From: Eubacterium_U album
GTDB taxonomy: Bacteria; Bacillota; Clostridia; Lachnospirales; Lachnospiraceae
Direction: 5' to 3'
Length of the DNA: 64,000 nucleotides
Assembly: GCF_025336545.1 (NCBI RefSeq)
Contig: NZ_JAODBU010000003.1
Span: 124,001-188,000 of the forward strand
Both the position numbers and the translations under genes were made by a program. The notes beneath the pieces are model-generated. The model was not told the DNA's origin. It saw only the letters and a list, made by a program, of their open reading frames with translations, and searched no databases. Positions 16,297-25,200 of the stretch are shown in pieces (position 1 is the first letter of the stretch; each line of letters starts with the position of its first letter).

Positions 16297-16352
16297 TTGA
16301 CATACTAACATGAAATATATATAATCCTTATTAAGAACAATTCCTAATAAGG
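16297..16352 (+). promoter_or_regulatory. promoter and autoregulatory palindrome of the Fur-family gene
   Basis: TTGACA (16297-16302), a 17-bp spacer and TATAAT (16320-16325) make a consensus sigma-A promoter. Immediately after the -10 lies a 27-bp dyad: CCTTATTA (16326-16333) and TAATAAGG (16345-16352), with GAA and TTC also symmetric inside. The dyad covers the likely +1 and the AAGGAG ribosome site. The A/T-rich TTAT...ATAA arms resemble PerR/Fur boxes, so it is probably the operator of the downstream regulator. Confidence 0.75.
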
Positions 16353-16359
16353 AGAAATT

Positions 16360-16764
16360 ATGAAAGTAAGAAGAAATACAATCCAAAAAGATTTAGTTTT
16401 AAGGGCTGTAAATGAAATGAAAAGACATGCAACTACAGAAGAAGTGTATGAATTCATTAAAAAAGAGCATCCGACAATTGGAAAAGGAACTGTTTATAGA
16501 AATTTAGGAATTTTAGTTGAAGAAGGAAAAATTAGAAAGGTTGAAGTTCCTGACGGACCGGATCGTTTTGATTTTACACTAAAGGATCATTATCATGTTA
16601 GATGTATTAAATGTGGTGATGTTTCTGATGTTGATATGGATGAGGTTAAAGATTTAACTGAGAAAATTAATAATGTTCATGGAATAAAGTTTCTGAGCCA
16701 TGATATATTTTTTAAAGGAATTTGTTCGTTATGTTTAGAGAAAGAGGAGGATTGCGAGGAATAA
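16360..16764 (+). CDS. perR: Fur-family regulator, PerR-like
   Basis: A 134-residue metal-dependent repressor. The winged helix (about residues 1-80) contains HATTEEVYEFIKKEHPTIGKGTVYRNLGILVEEG, the recognition helix typical of Fur proteins. The dimerization domain has the HYHVRCIKCGDVSDVD stretch and a second pair of cysteines (CSLCLEKEEDC), so both CxxC pairs of the structural zinc site are present. A peroxide-sensing PerR role is favoured by length and lack of the extra metal ligands of Fur, but zinc or iron sensing is not excluded. The promoter carries a perfect palindrome overlapping the start site, indicating autoregulation. Confidence 0.85.
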   Translation: MKVRRNTIQKDLVLRAVNEMKRHATTEEVYEFIKKEHPTIGKGTVYRNLGILVEEGKIRKVEVPDGPDRFDFTLKDHYHVRCIKCGDVSDVDMDEVKDLTEKINNVHGIKFLSHDIFFKGICSLCLEKEEDCEE

Positions 16765-16850
16765 TTAAATACTATATAAATTAAGCTGTGAATTTTTTTA
16801 TAGCAAAAGAAAACGATAAAAATAAAAAAGGTATTAGGAGAAAAATTATT

Positions 16851-17807
16851 ATGAAAACTCAAATTGTTAATTCTAAAAAAGCAGTTATGATAGGATGTGG
16901 ATTCGTAGGTTCAGCATCAGTATTTGCATTAATGCAGAGCGGATTATTTACAGAGATAGCTCTTATTGATGCAGATAAGGATAAAGCAGAGGGAGAGGCT
17001 ATGGATATAAGTCATGGAATACCATTTGCCAGCCCGATGAGAATATATGCCGGTGATTATGACGATGTGGCAGATGCAGCTATTGTTATTATATCTGCAG
17101 GTGCAGGACAAAAGCCGGGAGAAACAAGAATTGACCTTGTAAATAAAAATGTTGCTATATTTAAGTCGATAATACCTGAAATAGCGAAAAGAAATTTTTC
17201 AGGAATATTGCTTATAGTGGCTAATCCTGTGGATATTTTAACTCAAGTGGCAATAAAGTTGTCAGGGCTTCCTGAAAACAGAGTAATTGGTTCAGGAACA
17301 GTCTTAGATAGCGCAAGATTAAGATATAAACTCGGCGAACATTTATCTGTAGACAGTCGAAGCGTTCATGCGTTTATCATAGGTGAACATGGTGATAGCG
17401 AGGTAGTAGCGTGGTCGTCAGCAAATGTTTCAGGAGTTCCTTTAAGTGAAATGTGCGAGATGAGAGGACACTATAAGCATAAGGAAAATACTGAAGAAAT
17501 TGCAACAGAAGTAAAGAATAGTGCTTATGAAATAATAAATAAAAAACATGCTACATATTATGGAATAGCAATGTCTGTAAAACGAATATGTGAAGTTATT
17601 ATGCGAGATGAAAAATCAATTATACCGGTATCACACATGATTCATGGTCAATATGAAATTGAAGGAGTTTCATTAAGTATGCCGGTTATTGTAGGTGCAG
17701 ATGGTATTGAATCAGATGTACCAATAAATCTAAATGGAGAAGAGGCATTAAAACTTAAGGAGTCAGCTGATTCTTTAAAGAAAATAATAGATACGCTCGA
17801 ATTATAA
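16851..17807 (+). CDS. ldh: L-lactate dehydrogenase
   Basis: Reduces pyruvate to L-lactate with NADH, regenerating NAD+ in fermentation. The 318 residues show the Rossmann motif GCGFVGSASVF (about residues 13-23), the active-site loop with GQKPGETRIDLV (Gln before KPGETR marks lactate over malate specificity), and the catalytic GEHGDSE with His180. The start at 16851 is set by TTAGGAG ten bases upstream; an in-frame ATG 63 bases earlier has no ribosome site and would add an atypical basic tail. It is the next gene after perR, with an 86-base gap. Confidence 0.93.
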   Translation: MKTQIVNSKKAVMIGCGFVGSASVFALMQSGLFTEIALIDADKDKAEGEAMDISHGIPFASPMRIYAGDYDDVADAAIVIISAGAGQKPGETRIDLVNKNVAIFKSIIPEIAKRNFSGILLIVANPVDILTQVAIKLSGLPENRVIGSGTVLDSARLRYKLGEHLSVDSRSVHAFIIGEHGDSEVVAWSSANVSGVPLSEMCEMRGHYKHKENTEEIATEVKNSAYEIINKKHATYYGIAMSVKRICEVIMRDEKSIIPVSHMIHGQYEIEGVSLSMPVIVGADGIESDVPINLNGEEALKLKESADSLKKIIDTLEL

Positions 17808-17868
17808 AAGTATGGTATTATAAAGTATACGATTTTAAATAAAGTATTAAAATTGGAGTGGAAAATAT

Positions 17869-18912
17869 ATGAAAAAAGTATCATATAAGTTGAAAATTAT
17901 AATTACAATTATGATAGTATTTAGCTTAATAGTTTCATATGTAAATGTAATTTCTGCGGACAAAAAAATAGAAACAGTAGCTTACAAAAAAACACCAGTT
18001 GGAGCACATGGAAGATTAAATGTAAAAGGAACAAAATTAGTAGATCAATACGGAAAAGAAATTCAAATTCAAGGTGTTTCTACTCATGGAATCAATTGGG
18101 ATGTTGGAAAGCCATATGTTAATTATCAGTCTTTTCAGAATTTGCGTGATGAATGGGGTGTAAATTGCATAAGAATAGCTATGTATACACAAGAATATAA
18201 TGGTTATTGTGTTACCGATGAAAGAGAAAAAAAAGATTTACTTGAAACAATAGATTCAGCTATTAAATATGCTAAAAAATTAGGTATGTACATAATTATT
18301 GACTGGCATGTATTAAGTGATCAGAATCCTTTAAAATATAAAAAAGAGGCAAAAGAATTCTTTCGTTTAATGGCGAAAAAATATGGGAAGAATAAAAATG
18401 TAATGTTTGAAATTTGTAATGAACCAAATGGAAATACAACATGGAATGATATTAAAAAATATGCTAATCCAATAATAAAAGTTATAAGAAAATATGCAAA
18501 GAAATCTATTATTATAGTAGGTACACCGACATGGAGTCAGGATGTGGATGTGGCATCAATGTCTCCAATTAAAAATGGTAAAAATATCATGTATGCAATT
18601 CATTTTTATGCAGCAACACATCAGGATTACTATATGAATAAAGTAAAAAAAGCAATTTCAAATAAACTTCCTGTGATTTGTACAGAATTTAGTGGCTGTG
18701 AAGCCAATGGAAATGGAAACATAAATAAAAGTAGTCTTTATAAATGGTTAGATTACCTTAAAAGTAATGGAATAGGCTACTGTTGCTGGAGCTTAAGTAA
18801 TAAGAATGAAAGCGCGTCATTGCTGAAAGCTGACTGTTATAAAAAATATGGATATACATATTCTGATTTATCAAAAATGGGAAAACTATTGGTTGAGTTT
18901 TATAAAAAATAA
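17869..18912 (+). CDS. secreted GH5 endoglucanase (cellulase-like)
   Basis: Hydrolyses beta-1,4-glucan, probably cellulose or mixed-linkage glucan. The 347 residues begin with a signal peptide (basic n-region, hydrophobic core about residues 9-27, cleavage near SADKK). The single TIM-barrel domain resembles subfamily GH5_2: GRLNVKGTKLVDQYGKEIQIQGVSTHG at the start, WGVNCIRIAMY, IIIDWHVLSDQNP, then EICNEPNG with acid/base Glu185, and PVICTEFSGCEANGNGN with nucleophile Glu273. There is no dockerin, CBM or anchor, so it is likely released. The 61-base gap after ldh has a moderate ribosome site (TTGGAGTGG). Confidence 0.9.
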   Translation: MKKVSYKLKIIITIMIVFSLIVSYVNVISADKKIETVAYKKTPVGAHGRLNVKGTKLVDQYGKEIQIQGVSTHGINWDVGKPYVNYQSFQNLRDEWGVNCIRIAMYTQEYNGYCVTDEREKKDLLETIDSAIKYAKKLGMYIIIDWHVLSDQNPLKYKKEAKEFFRLMAKKYGKNKNVMFEICNEPNGNTTWNDIKKYANPIIKVIRKYAKKSIIIVGTPTWSQDVDVASMSPIKNGKNIMYAIHFYAATHQDYYMNKVKKAISNKLPVICTEFSGCEANGNGNINKSSLYKWLDYLKSNGIGYCCWSLSNKNESASLLKADCYKKYGYTYSDLSKMGKLLVEFYKK

Positions 18913-18917
18913 AGATA

Positions 18918-18959
18918 AAAAAACCTGTCATTTTACATTGTCAAAATGACAGGTTTTTG
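18918..18959. terminator. bidirectional terminator between convergent genes
   Basis: AAACCTGTCATTTT (18921-18934) and AAAATGACAGGTTT (18943-18956) form a perfect 14-bp stem with A runs on one side and T runs on the other. It can serve both the GH5 gene and the convergent secreted-protein pseudogene. Confidence 0.9.
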
Positions 18960-19004
18960 CTTTATTTAAGATAATATTTTATATGCTTTGTTTATAGTAA
19001 CAAA

Positions 19005-21749
19005 CTATTTAGTTTTTGCAGATTTTACATTAATCCATTTAGAATAACTAATTTTTCCATTAATGTAATTATAAGTACGAATGCGGATAAAATATTTCTT
19101 CTTGGATTTTAATTTTTTAATAGTAGTTTGCGAAATGTTTTTATTCTTTAAAAGAACTTTTTTCGTGTTTTTCTTAAATTTTTTATCAGTTGCAACTTGG
19201 ATTTCATAGCCTTTTACATTTTTTACTTTATTCCATGTAATGGTAATGGATTTCTTAGCTGTTTTAATCCTGCTAATTTTTGCAGCTTTTGGTTTAACAA
19301 CTTCGTTTGATGAGTTGTTAGAAGATGCTACAGTTTGTTTTGGTGATTCATTTGCCTTAGTAGTTTCTTTTGAGGAAAAACCATTGTTACCGGAATTTTC
19401 AGGGTTAACATTTGAATCAAATTTAGTAGTAGGTTGTTCAATATCAGTTACAGAAGGAATATCTGAACTAGTAGTTTCAACATCTGATACTTTAGTAGTA
19501 GTTTCGATATTCGATGTTTTAGTGGTAGTTTCAACATCCGATACTTTAGTAGTAGTTTCTTTGTCTGCCGATTTGGTGGTAGATTCAACTTCTGATGTTT
19601 CCGGTTCATCTGCAACTTTTAATACTTTAATCTGAGGACTCATATAATTAAGATCCGTATTATCACAGTTCTTGTGAATTCCAAAGAATTTTATAATATA
19701 TTCCTCACCAGCTTTAAAAATGCATGGTGTAATATTTTCAACATTGTAGTTTGTTGAAACCAGTTCACCGTTATGATAAACATTATAATATGTTGAAATT
19801 CGGCAATTATCATCATGTGGTGTTACATTCATTTTCAAATTATAAGTGCCATTTGTTTCAGGAACAAACTTATAAAATTTATAGTAGCTCTTAGCATCAT
19901 CTCTATAAAAACGAACCGTATCAGTCTGATCTAATCCGATTGAGTTAAGATTATATTTAAAACGCTCTTTATCATAAACAGAGAATGTTAATGCTTTGCT
20001 TCTACCATCAATATTAAAATATACATAATTATAACCTGAGGACCAGTCGTCCGGGTTCTCTATTGTAAGAGGATATACTGTATATTTGTCAGGAGCATCT
20101 GTTGTATATGAATCAGAAGCCTCATCATATGTATATTTAACAACAGTTCCATCGGCATAAGTTACATCAACGCTGTTAATATAATCCGGTAGTGAATATT
20201 TGTAAGAACCTGAAATATTGTCAATGCCATCCACAAGCACAGGATCAAGTCCTGTCTGATTCAAACTAAAAGAACTGATAATGGCAGGGTTCTTAAAATT
20301 AAAAGTCATATTAACAGTTTCATCTGATGCTTCGCTGTCACTATGAATTAAATAACAGTCAAAAGTATATTTCGTACCCTTTTCAAGATTCAGATTTCTA
20401 TATTCATACAAAGTCTTGCCATTAGCAAGTTTTGTTGTTTGAGTTGGAAAGTCACGGTTAAGGGAATGATCAGTAGTATTAAAAGCTATAGTATCATTAC
20501 AGGAATCAGAGTGACTGTCAACAGTTACAAACAAAGTATATGGTCCATCCTCAGGTGGAGTAAAACTCAAGTAACGTCTTAAAGGTGTATTTGGCTTAAG
20601 CTTAAGGGTTGAATCTCCGAAAAACATAAAACGGTCAAGCTGATCGTAAGTCTTAATAGTTACAGGAATTTCTTTTTCATAAGAACCCGCCCGAATAAGG
20701 AAAGTATTGTCGCTTCCAACAGTCCAATGATTTGTGCCCTGAGTGTCTACAGGGGTCAAATAATAACCGGTATAAGGACTGTAAGGGTCCTTTTCAGTAG
20801 TAGGATGAGAGTTGGCAGGAAATTCCATATCTCCATCATAGTAATGAATAGTATAAGACTTTATAAAATTCAAATAAGAATAATTATACTTAAAATAAGA
20901 GTGACCGAACTCATTAGTAATCATCTCTCCATTCTGATTTTCGATAAGATTAAATGGCTCATCAGGCTCAGTTAAATCAATACCGGTATTGCCTTCCATT
21001 CTAACAAACTTAATTTTTGATTGGGCAGTGGAAGCATCCTTTGAAGAATAGCTTGTGCCATGGGAATAAAAATTAATAATATAAGGAGTACTACTATTAG
21101 GGCGCATTGATGGAAGAACACTGTTCATATAAACATCAGGAACGTTTAAATAATCCAGTTCGTCATTGTTTTCATTCTGAAAATATCTGACTCTGGCATT
21201 AAGTACATTATTACCATTGTCATCAGTATCCATAAGACAACCTAACTTATATTGATGATAATCTTTCGTTGGATCATAATAATAAGAAACATCATATTCA
21301 CCGGTAAAGTTAAACTAATCGTCCTTTTTTATTTCCCTAACAATATCGGCAATAATCAAGACGCTTGAATTGGCATGAAGGGTAAACCTAACAGTGAAAA
21401 CCTGTCCCTTTTTAAGCTGATAATAGTCAATTCGAGTTCTGTCTCCAATACGATAATCTCTTGCGTAAGGTTTAATCTCGTTGCCATCAGCATCCTTGGC
21501 AACGCTCAGATTATTAAAACCTTCTATAGTCTTGATTCTTACGGAATACAAGCCATCTTCAGTTGCAGTAAAGGTCATATCCTTATCATTAGGTGTATCA
21601 CTTGCACTGAAAAAATCTTTTTCTCCAAATACATAATCGTCTGTGTAATCATCTGACTCTGCTTTAACTTTTGCAGGTGAAAATGAAATAGAAGTTAATA
21701 CTAATAAAAATGTAAGTAATAAACATAATAATTTCTTTGATTTTTTCAT
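19005..21749 (-). pseudogene. secreted fibronectin-domain protein split by an in-frame amber codon
   Basis: The first ORF (start 21749, AAAGGA site upstream) has a signal peptide (MKKSKKLLCLLLTFLLVLTS) and about 124 mature residues, ending at TAG (complement of 21315-21317). The same frame continues open without any other stop for 770 more codons to 19005. The 27 codons right after the TAG are ordinary protein sequence (FNFTGEYDVSYYYDPTKDYH). The tail contains strand-rich repeats, a threonine-rich linker (ETTTKVSDVETTTK) and a C-terminal lysine-rich fibronectin-III-like domain matching the one at the end of the GH81 protein downstream. One base change separates this from a 934-residue cell-surface protein. 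Recent nonsense mutation, suppression, or sequencing error are the options. Confidence 0.8.
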
Positions 21750-22071
21750 ATTCTTTATCCTTTCTCTTTTGTTTGATTTTATATTAACATATTGGTATTT
21801 ATGGGGCAATTATGATATGATAAATTATATATTGTATTATTTAAAAGATGGTTAGAATTGTAGGAATGAGTAGCACGGAACAATTCGTAGGCATCAAAGT
21901 TTGGAAATTTTGACCTCAACATCTATTTAAAAGTAATTATAAGAACTACCTATATAATTACACTAAGATTTCATATTTATAACCCCGGTATCTAAAAAAA
22001 ACAACACCCTTATAAAAAAAAGAACATTATATATAAAAACGTTTCTTGATAAGATTAGATATGTATATGTT
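21750..22071. other. gene-free A/T-rich region before the GH81 leader
   Basis: About 320 bp with no credible ORF. A cre-like fragment AAAAACGTTTC lies near 22037-22047 but deviates from the CcpA consensus at several positions. The divergent promoters for the pseudogene and for the GH81 gene must lie here; no clear consensus pair stands out. Confidence 0.4.
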
Positions 22072-22249
22072 TATCTAGGAGGAAACAAAATGAACGAAGT
22101 TCAATTTTTATAAATGTTTCCGACGAATAGCCGCCGACCGAAGGACGGGGCAATACATATTATCTAGGGGAAACAAAATGAACAAAATTCATTTTTAATA
22201 AATGTTTCCGACGAATAGCCGCCGACCAAAGGGCGGGGGCAATACATAT
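22072..22249 (+). repeat. two 89-bp tandem leader units with hairpins and mini-ORFs
   Basis: Unit 1 is 22072-22160 and unit 2 is 22161-22249; a partial third (TATCCAGGAGG) forms the ribosome site of the GH81 gene. Each unit begins TATCTAGG(A)GG, has an ATG about six bases on, and encodes a tiny ORF: MNEVQFL-stop in unit 1 and MNKIHF-stop in unit 2. Each then folds: GGAAACA pairs with TGTTTCC, burying the mini-ORF start. A second G+C-rich hairpin begins AGCCGCCGACC. The arrangement suggests a duplicated 5' regulatory leader. I could not match it to a known riboswitch class. Confidence 0.6.
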
Positions 22250-22265
22250 TATCCAGGAGGAAAAG

Positions 22266-25200
22266 ATGAAAGGAAATTTTAAGAAAGGGATTTCAGTGGC
22301 ACTAAGTTTAGCATTGACGGTAAGTTCATTTGCTTTGCCTGATACAGCAAAAAATGTTAATGCTGATAATTTGCCAACAACAAAGTTAGGAGTAGGAAGC
22401 ATTGGAACAGGTTCAAATGAACCGGATGCAGCAAAACTTCCAAGAACTTCAACACAGGGAAAATACAGATTTACAACAGATAATTATAACAGTAAGCATA
22501 AGGCGCTGGATACAAATGACTGGGCAAGTAACTGGTTGTGGGATTTAGAAGGAGATAGGGACACAGACTCTACAAATGCATTATCAGGAACAGCCTATGC
22601 ACTTCCATTATGCTATTTAATGAAAAAAGATGGTTTGCGTGTGACAAAACCGGCAATGACAAGCAGTAATACAAATGTAAGTGCTTACAATATTAAGGAT
22701 AATGATACGTTATGTGATTTTAAAATTTCACCGGATTGGACATGCACAAACAACAATATAGATGAAGTAACTGACTGGTCATATAAGGCAGTTACAACAA
22801 ATCCACAAAATGCGGGTCAGAAGATGTATACAACAATGACTCAGGGAAGTCCATTCGCTTTTATTGAAATGGAAAATACAAATACAATTTATTTGGAAAA
22901 ATTACGTGTTACATTCCCAAGTGAAATTATTTATGAAGATACATATAATGGCTCAAAAATGGTTGTATTCAGAACGAATGATATTACAAGTTCAGTAAAT
23001 GGATATCCAAGTGCAACATACCAATATTATGCAGTATTTTTACCGGAAAATACAACTGTTACACATATGGGAACAACAGACAAAACAAACAATGATAAAA
23101 TAGGAAAATTAAAATTCACATTCCCATCAAACAACAAAGCTTATATGTCTGTTGCATGGTTATGTGAGAGCAGAAATATTGATAACAACATGGGTATTAA
23201 ATATGCAAAAGAATATAGACCTTATGCATTTAATATTATTACAAATACAACAGCAGACTATTCTTATAATGAAAGCACGGGAAATGTTCAGACAAAATAT
23301 ACATATTCATTTTCAAAGAAAGCAGAAAGTACTGCTGATGGAACAATAATGGGAATTTTACCACATCAGTATAAGAATATGAGCAATGTTACATATATGG
23401 ATAATAAAGCCATTACTTTGAGAGGTTATATGAAGTTCATAAAGGGCTCATCATATACTACAAATATGACATACAACGGTATTATTCCATATATGCCAAG
23501 TCTTTCAAGTGATGATTCACAAGGAAGAGAAGAATTACAGAAATATGTAAATGACTTCGTTAATAAATACATGACAGGAGCAGGAAATTGGACTCTTGCA
23601 AATGATGAAGGAAATGAAACATATTATCATGGAAAGAAATTAAATCGTTCTGCACAGGTTGTTGCAGCTGCTAAAGCAGTTGGAGATGAAGGAAATGCAC
23701 AGAAAGTATTAAACGGACTTGAAAAGAACTTAGAAGACTGGTTTACATATTCAGGAAATAGTGACAAGCATTACTTTACATATTTAGGAGAAGGTGTTGG
23801 AGCTCTATTAGGATTCCAGTCATCATTTAATTCAGTTGACCAGTTTAATGATCATCATTTCCATTATGGATATTTTATTGAATCTGCAGCAAGCGTAGGT
23901 TTATACGATAGGGAATGGTTAAATAATTATAAAGATGTAGTAAAGCAGTTAATTTATGATATAGCTTGTCCATATAGAAATAATAAAGAATGTGTTGCAG
24001 ATTGTGGAAATGCATATCCATATTTAAGAAGTTTTTCACCTTATGAAGGACATTCATGGGCATCAGGATATGAAGATGAGAGAACAGGTAATAACCAGGA
24101 ATCAACATCTGAAGCAATAAATGCGTGGGCAGGAATTATATTATTTGGAGAACTTACAAATAATACAAAGATTAGAGATTTAGGTATTTATCTTTATACA
24201 ACAGAATCAGAGGCAGCTGATGAATATTGGTTTGATAAAGACGAAGAAACATACAAAATTGATTCAACTAAGTTTGATGCTCCTATGGCATCAATGGTTT
24301 GGGGTGGAAAAGTTGACTATAGTACATGGTTTGGTCAGCAGTACACACAGGGAATACAGATTTGCCCAATTAATTCATGGTCATTTTATTTAGGAAAAAA
24401 TGCAAATAAAATAACAGGAAAAGATTACATTAAAAAATATTACAATGCAGATAAAACTTATAAAAATGCCAAAGGTGGAAGCACTGAACATTGGAATGAT
24501 ATGTGGGCTGAATATTATGCAATAGCAGATCCTGATTACGCAATGAACACAGTATGGACAAAAAATGCAATAAATGATGGTGAATCACAGGCACATACTT
24601 ATCATTTTATAAGAGCATTGCAGGATTATGGTACACCTGATTTGACATTTAAATCAAATAGTCCGACAGCTTCCGTGTTTAACAAAAACGGTGCATATAC
24701 ATATGTAGCATACAATGCTTCAAATACAGCAAAAACGGTAACATTTACAAGTAAAAGCGGACAGACAGTATCAATAAAAGCATCACCTAACACAATGACG
24801 ACAGTAAATGCAAATGAAGTTAATAAATCTTCATATGTTGTAGAATATTATGGAAAAGATTTAAATTCAAATAATTATTCATTGTTAGGAAGTGAAGTGA
24901 AATACGCAGATGCAGGAGCAAATGTAACTGCAACAGAAAAGAATTTTACAGGATTTAAATTTGATAATTCAAATTCAAACAATATTAAACAGGGAACAGT
25001 AAATGCAAATGGAAGTCTTGTATTAAAAATGTACTACAACAGAGAAACATATAGCATTTCTTATGATTTAGTAGGAGGAGTTAAAAATAATACAGGATTA
25101 TATCCGACAAGCTATATTTATGGACAGCAGATAACACTTGATACACCTAAAAGGGATGGATATGATTTTGCAGGATGGTATAAGGAAAGTACATACAACA

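Noticed and set aside
21315..21317. TAG reassigned as a sense codon in this organism
   Set aside because: TAG is used as a normal stop in other genes here (for example the ThiF/MoeB-like gene), and no general pattern of internal TAG was seen.
22037..22047. CcpA cre site upstream of the GH81 gene
   Set aside because: AAAAACGTTTC matches only the centre of the consensus; the outer positions deviate.
22072..22249. Tandem c-di-GMP-I riboswitches before the GH81 gene
   Set aside because: GACGAATAGCC is only loosely like the GACGCAAAGCC core, and the P2/P3 layout does not fit, unlike the clear GEMM at 44561.
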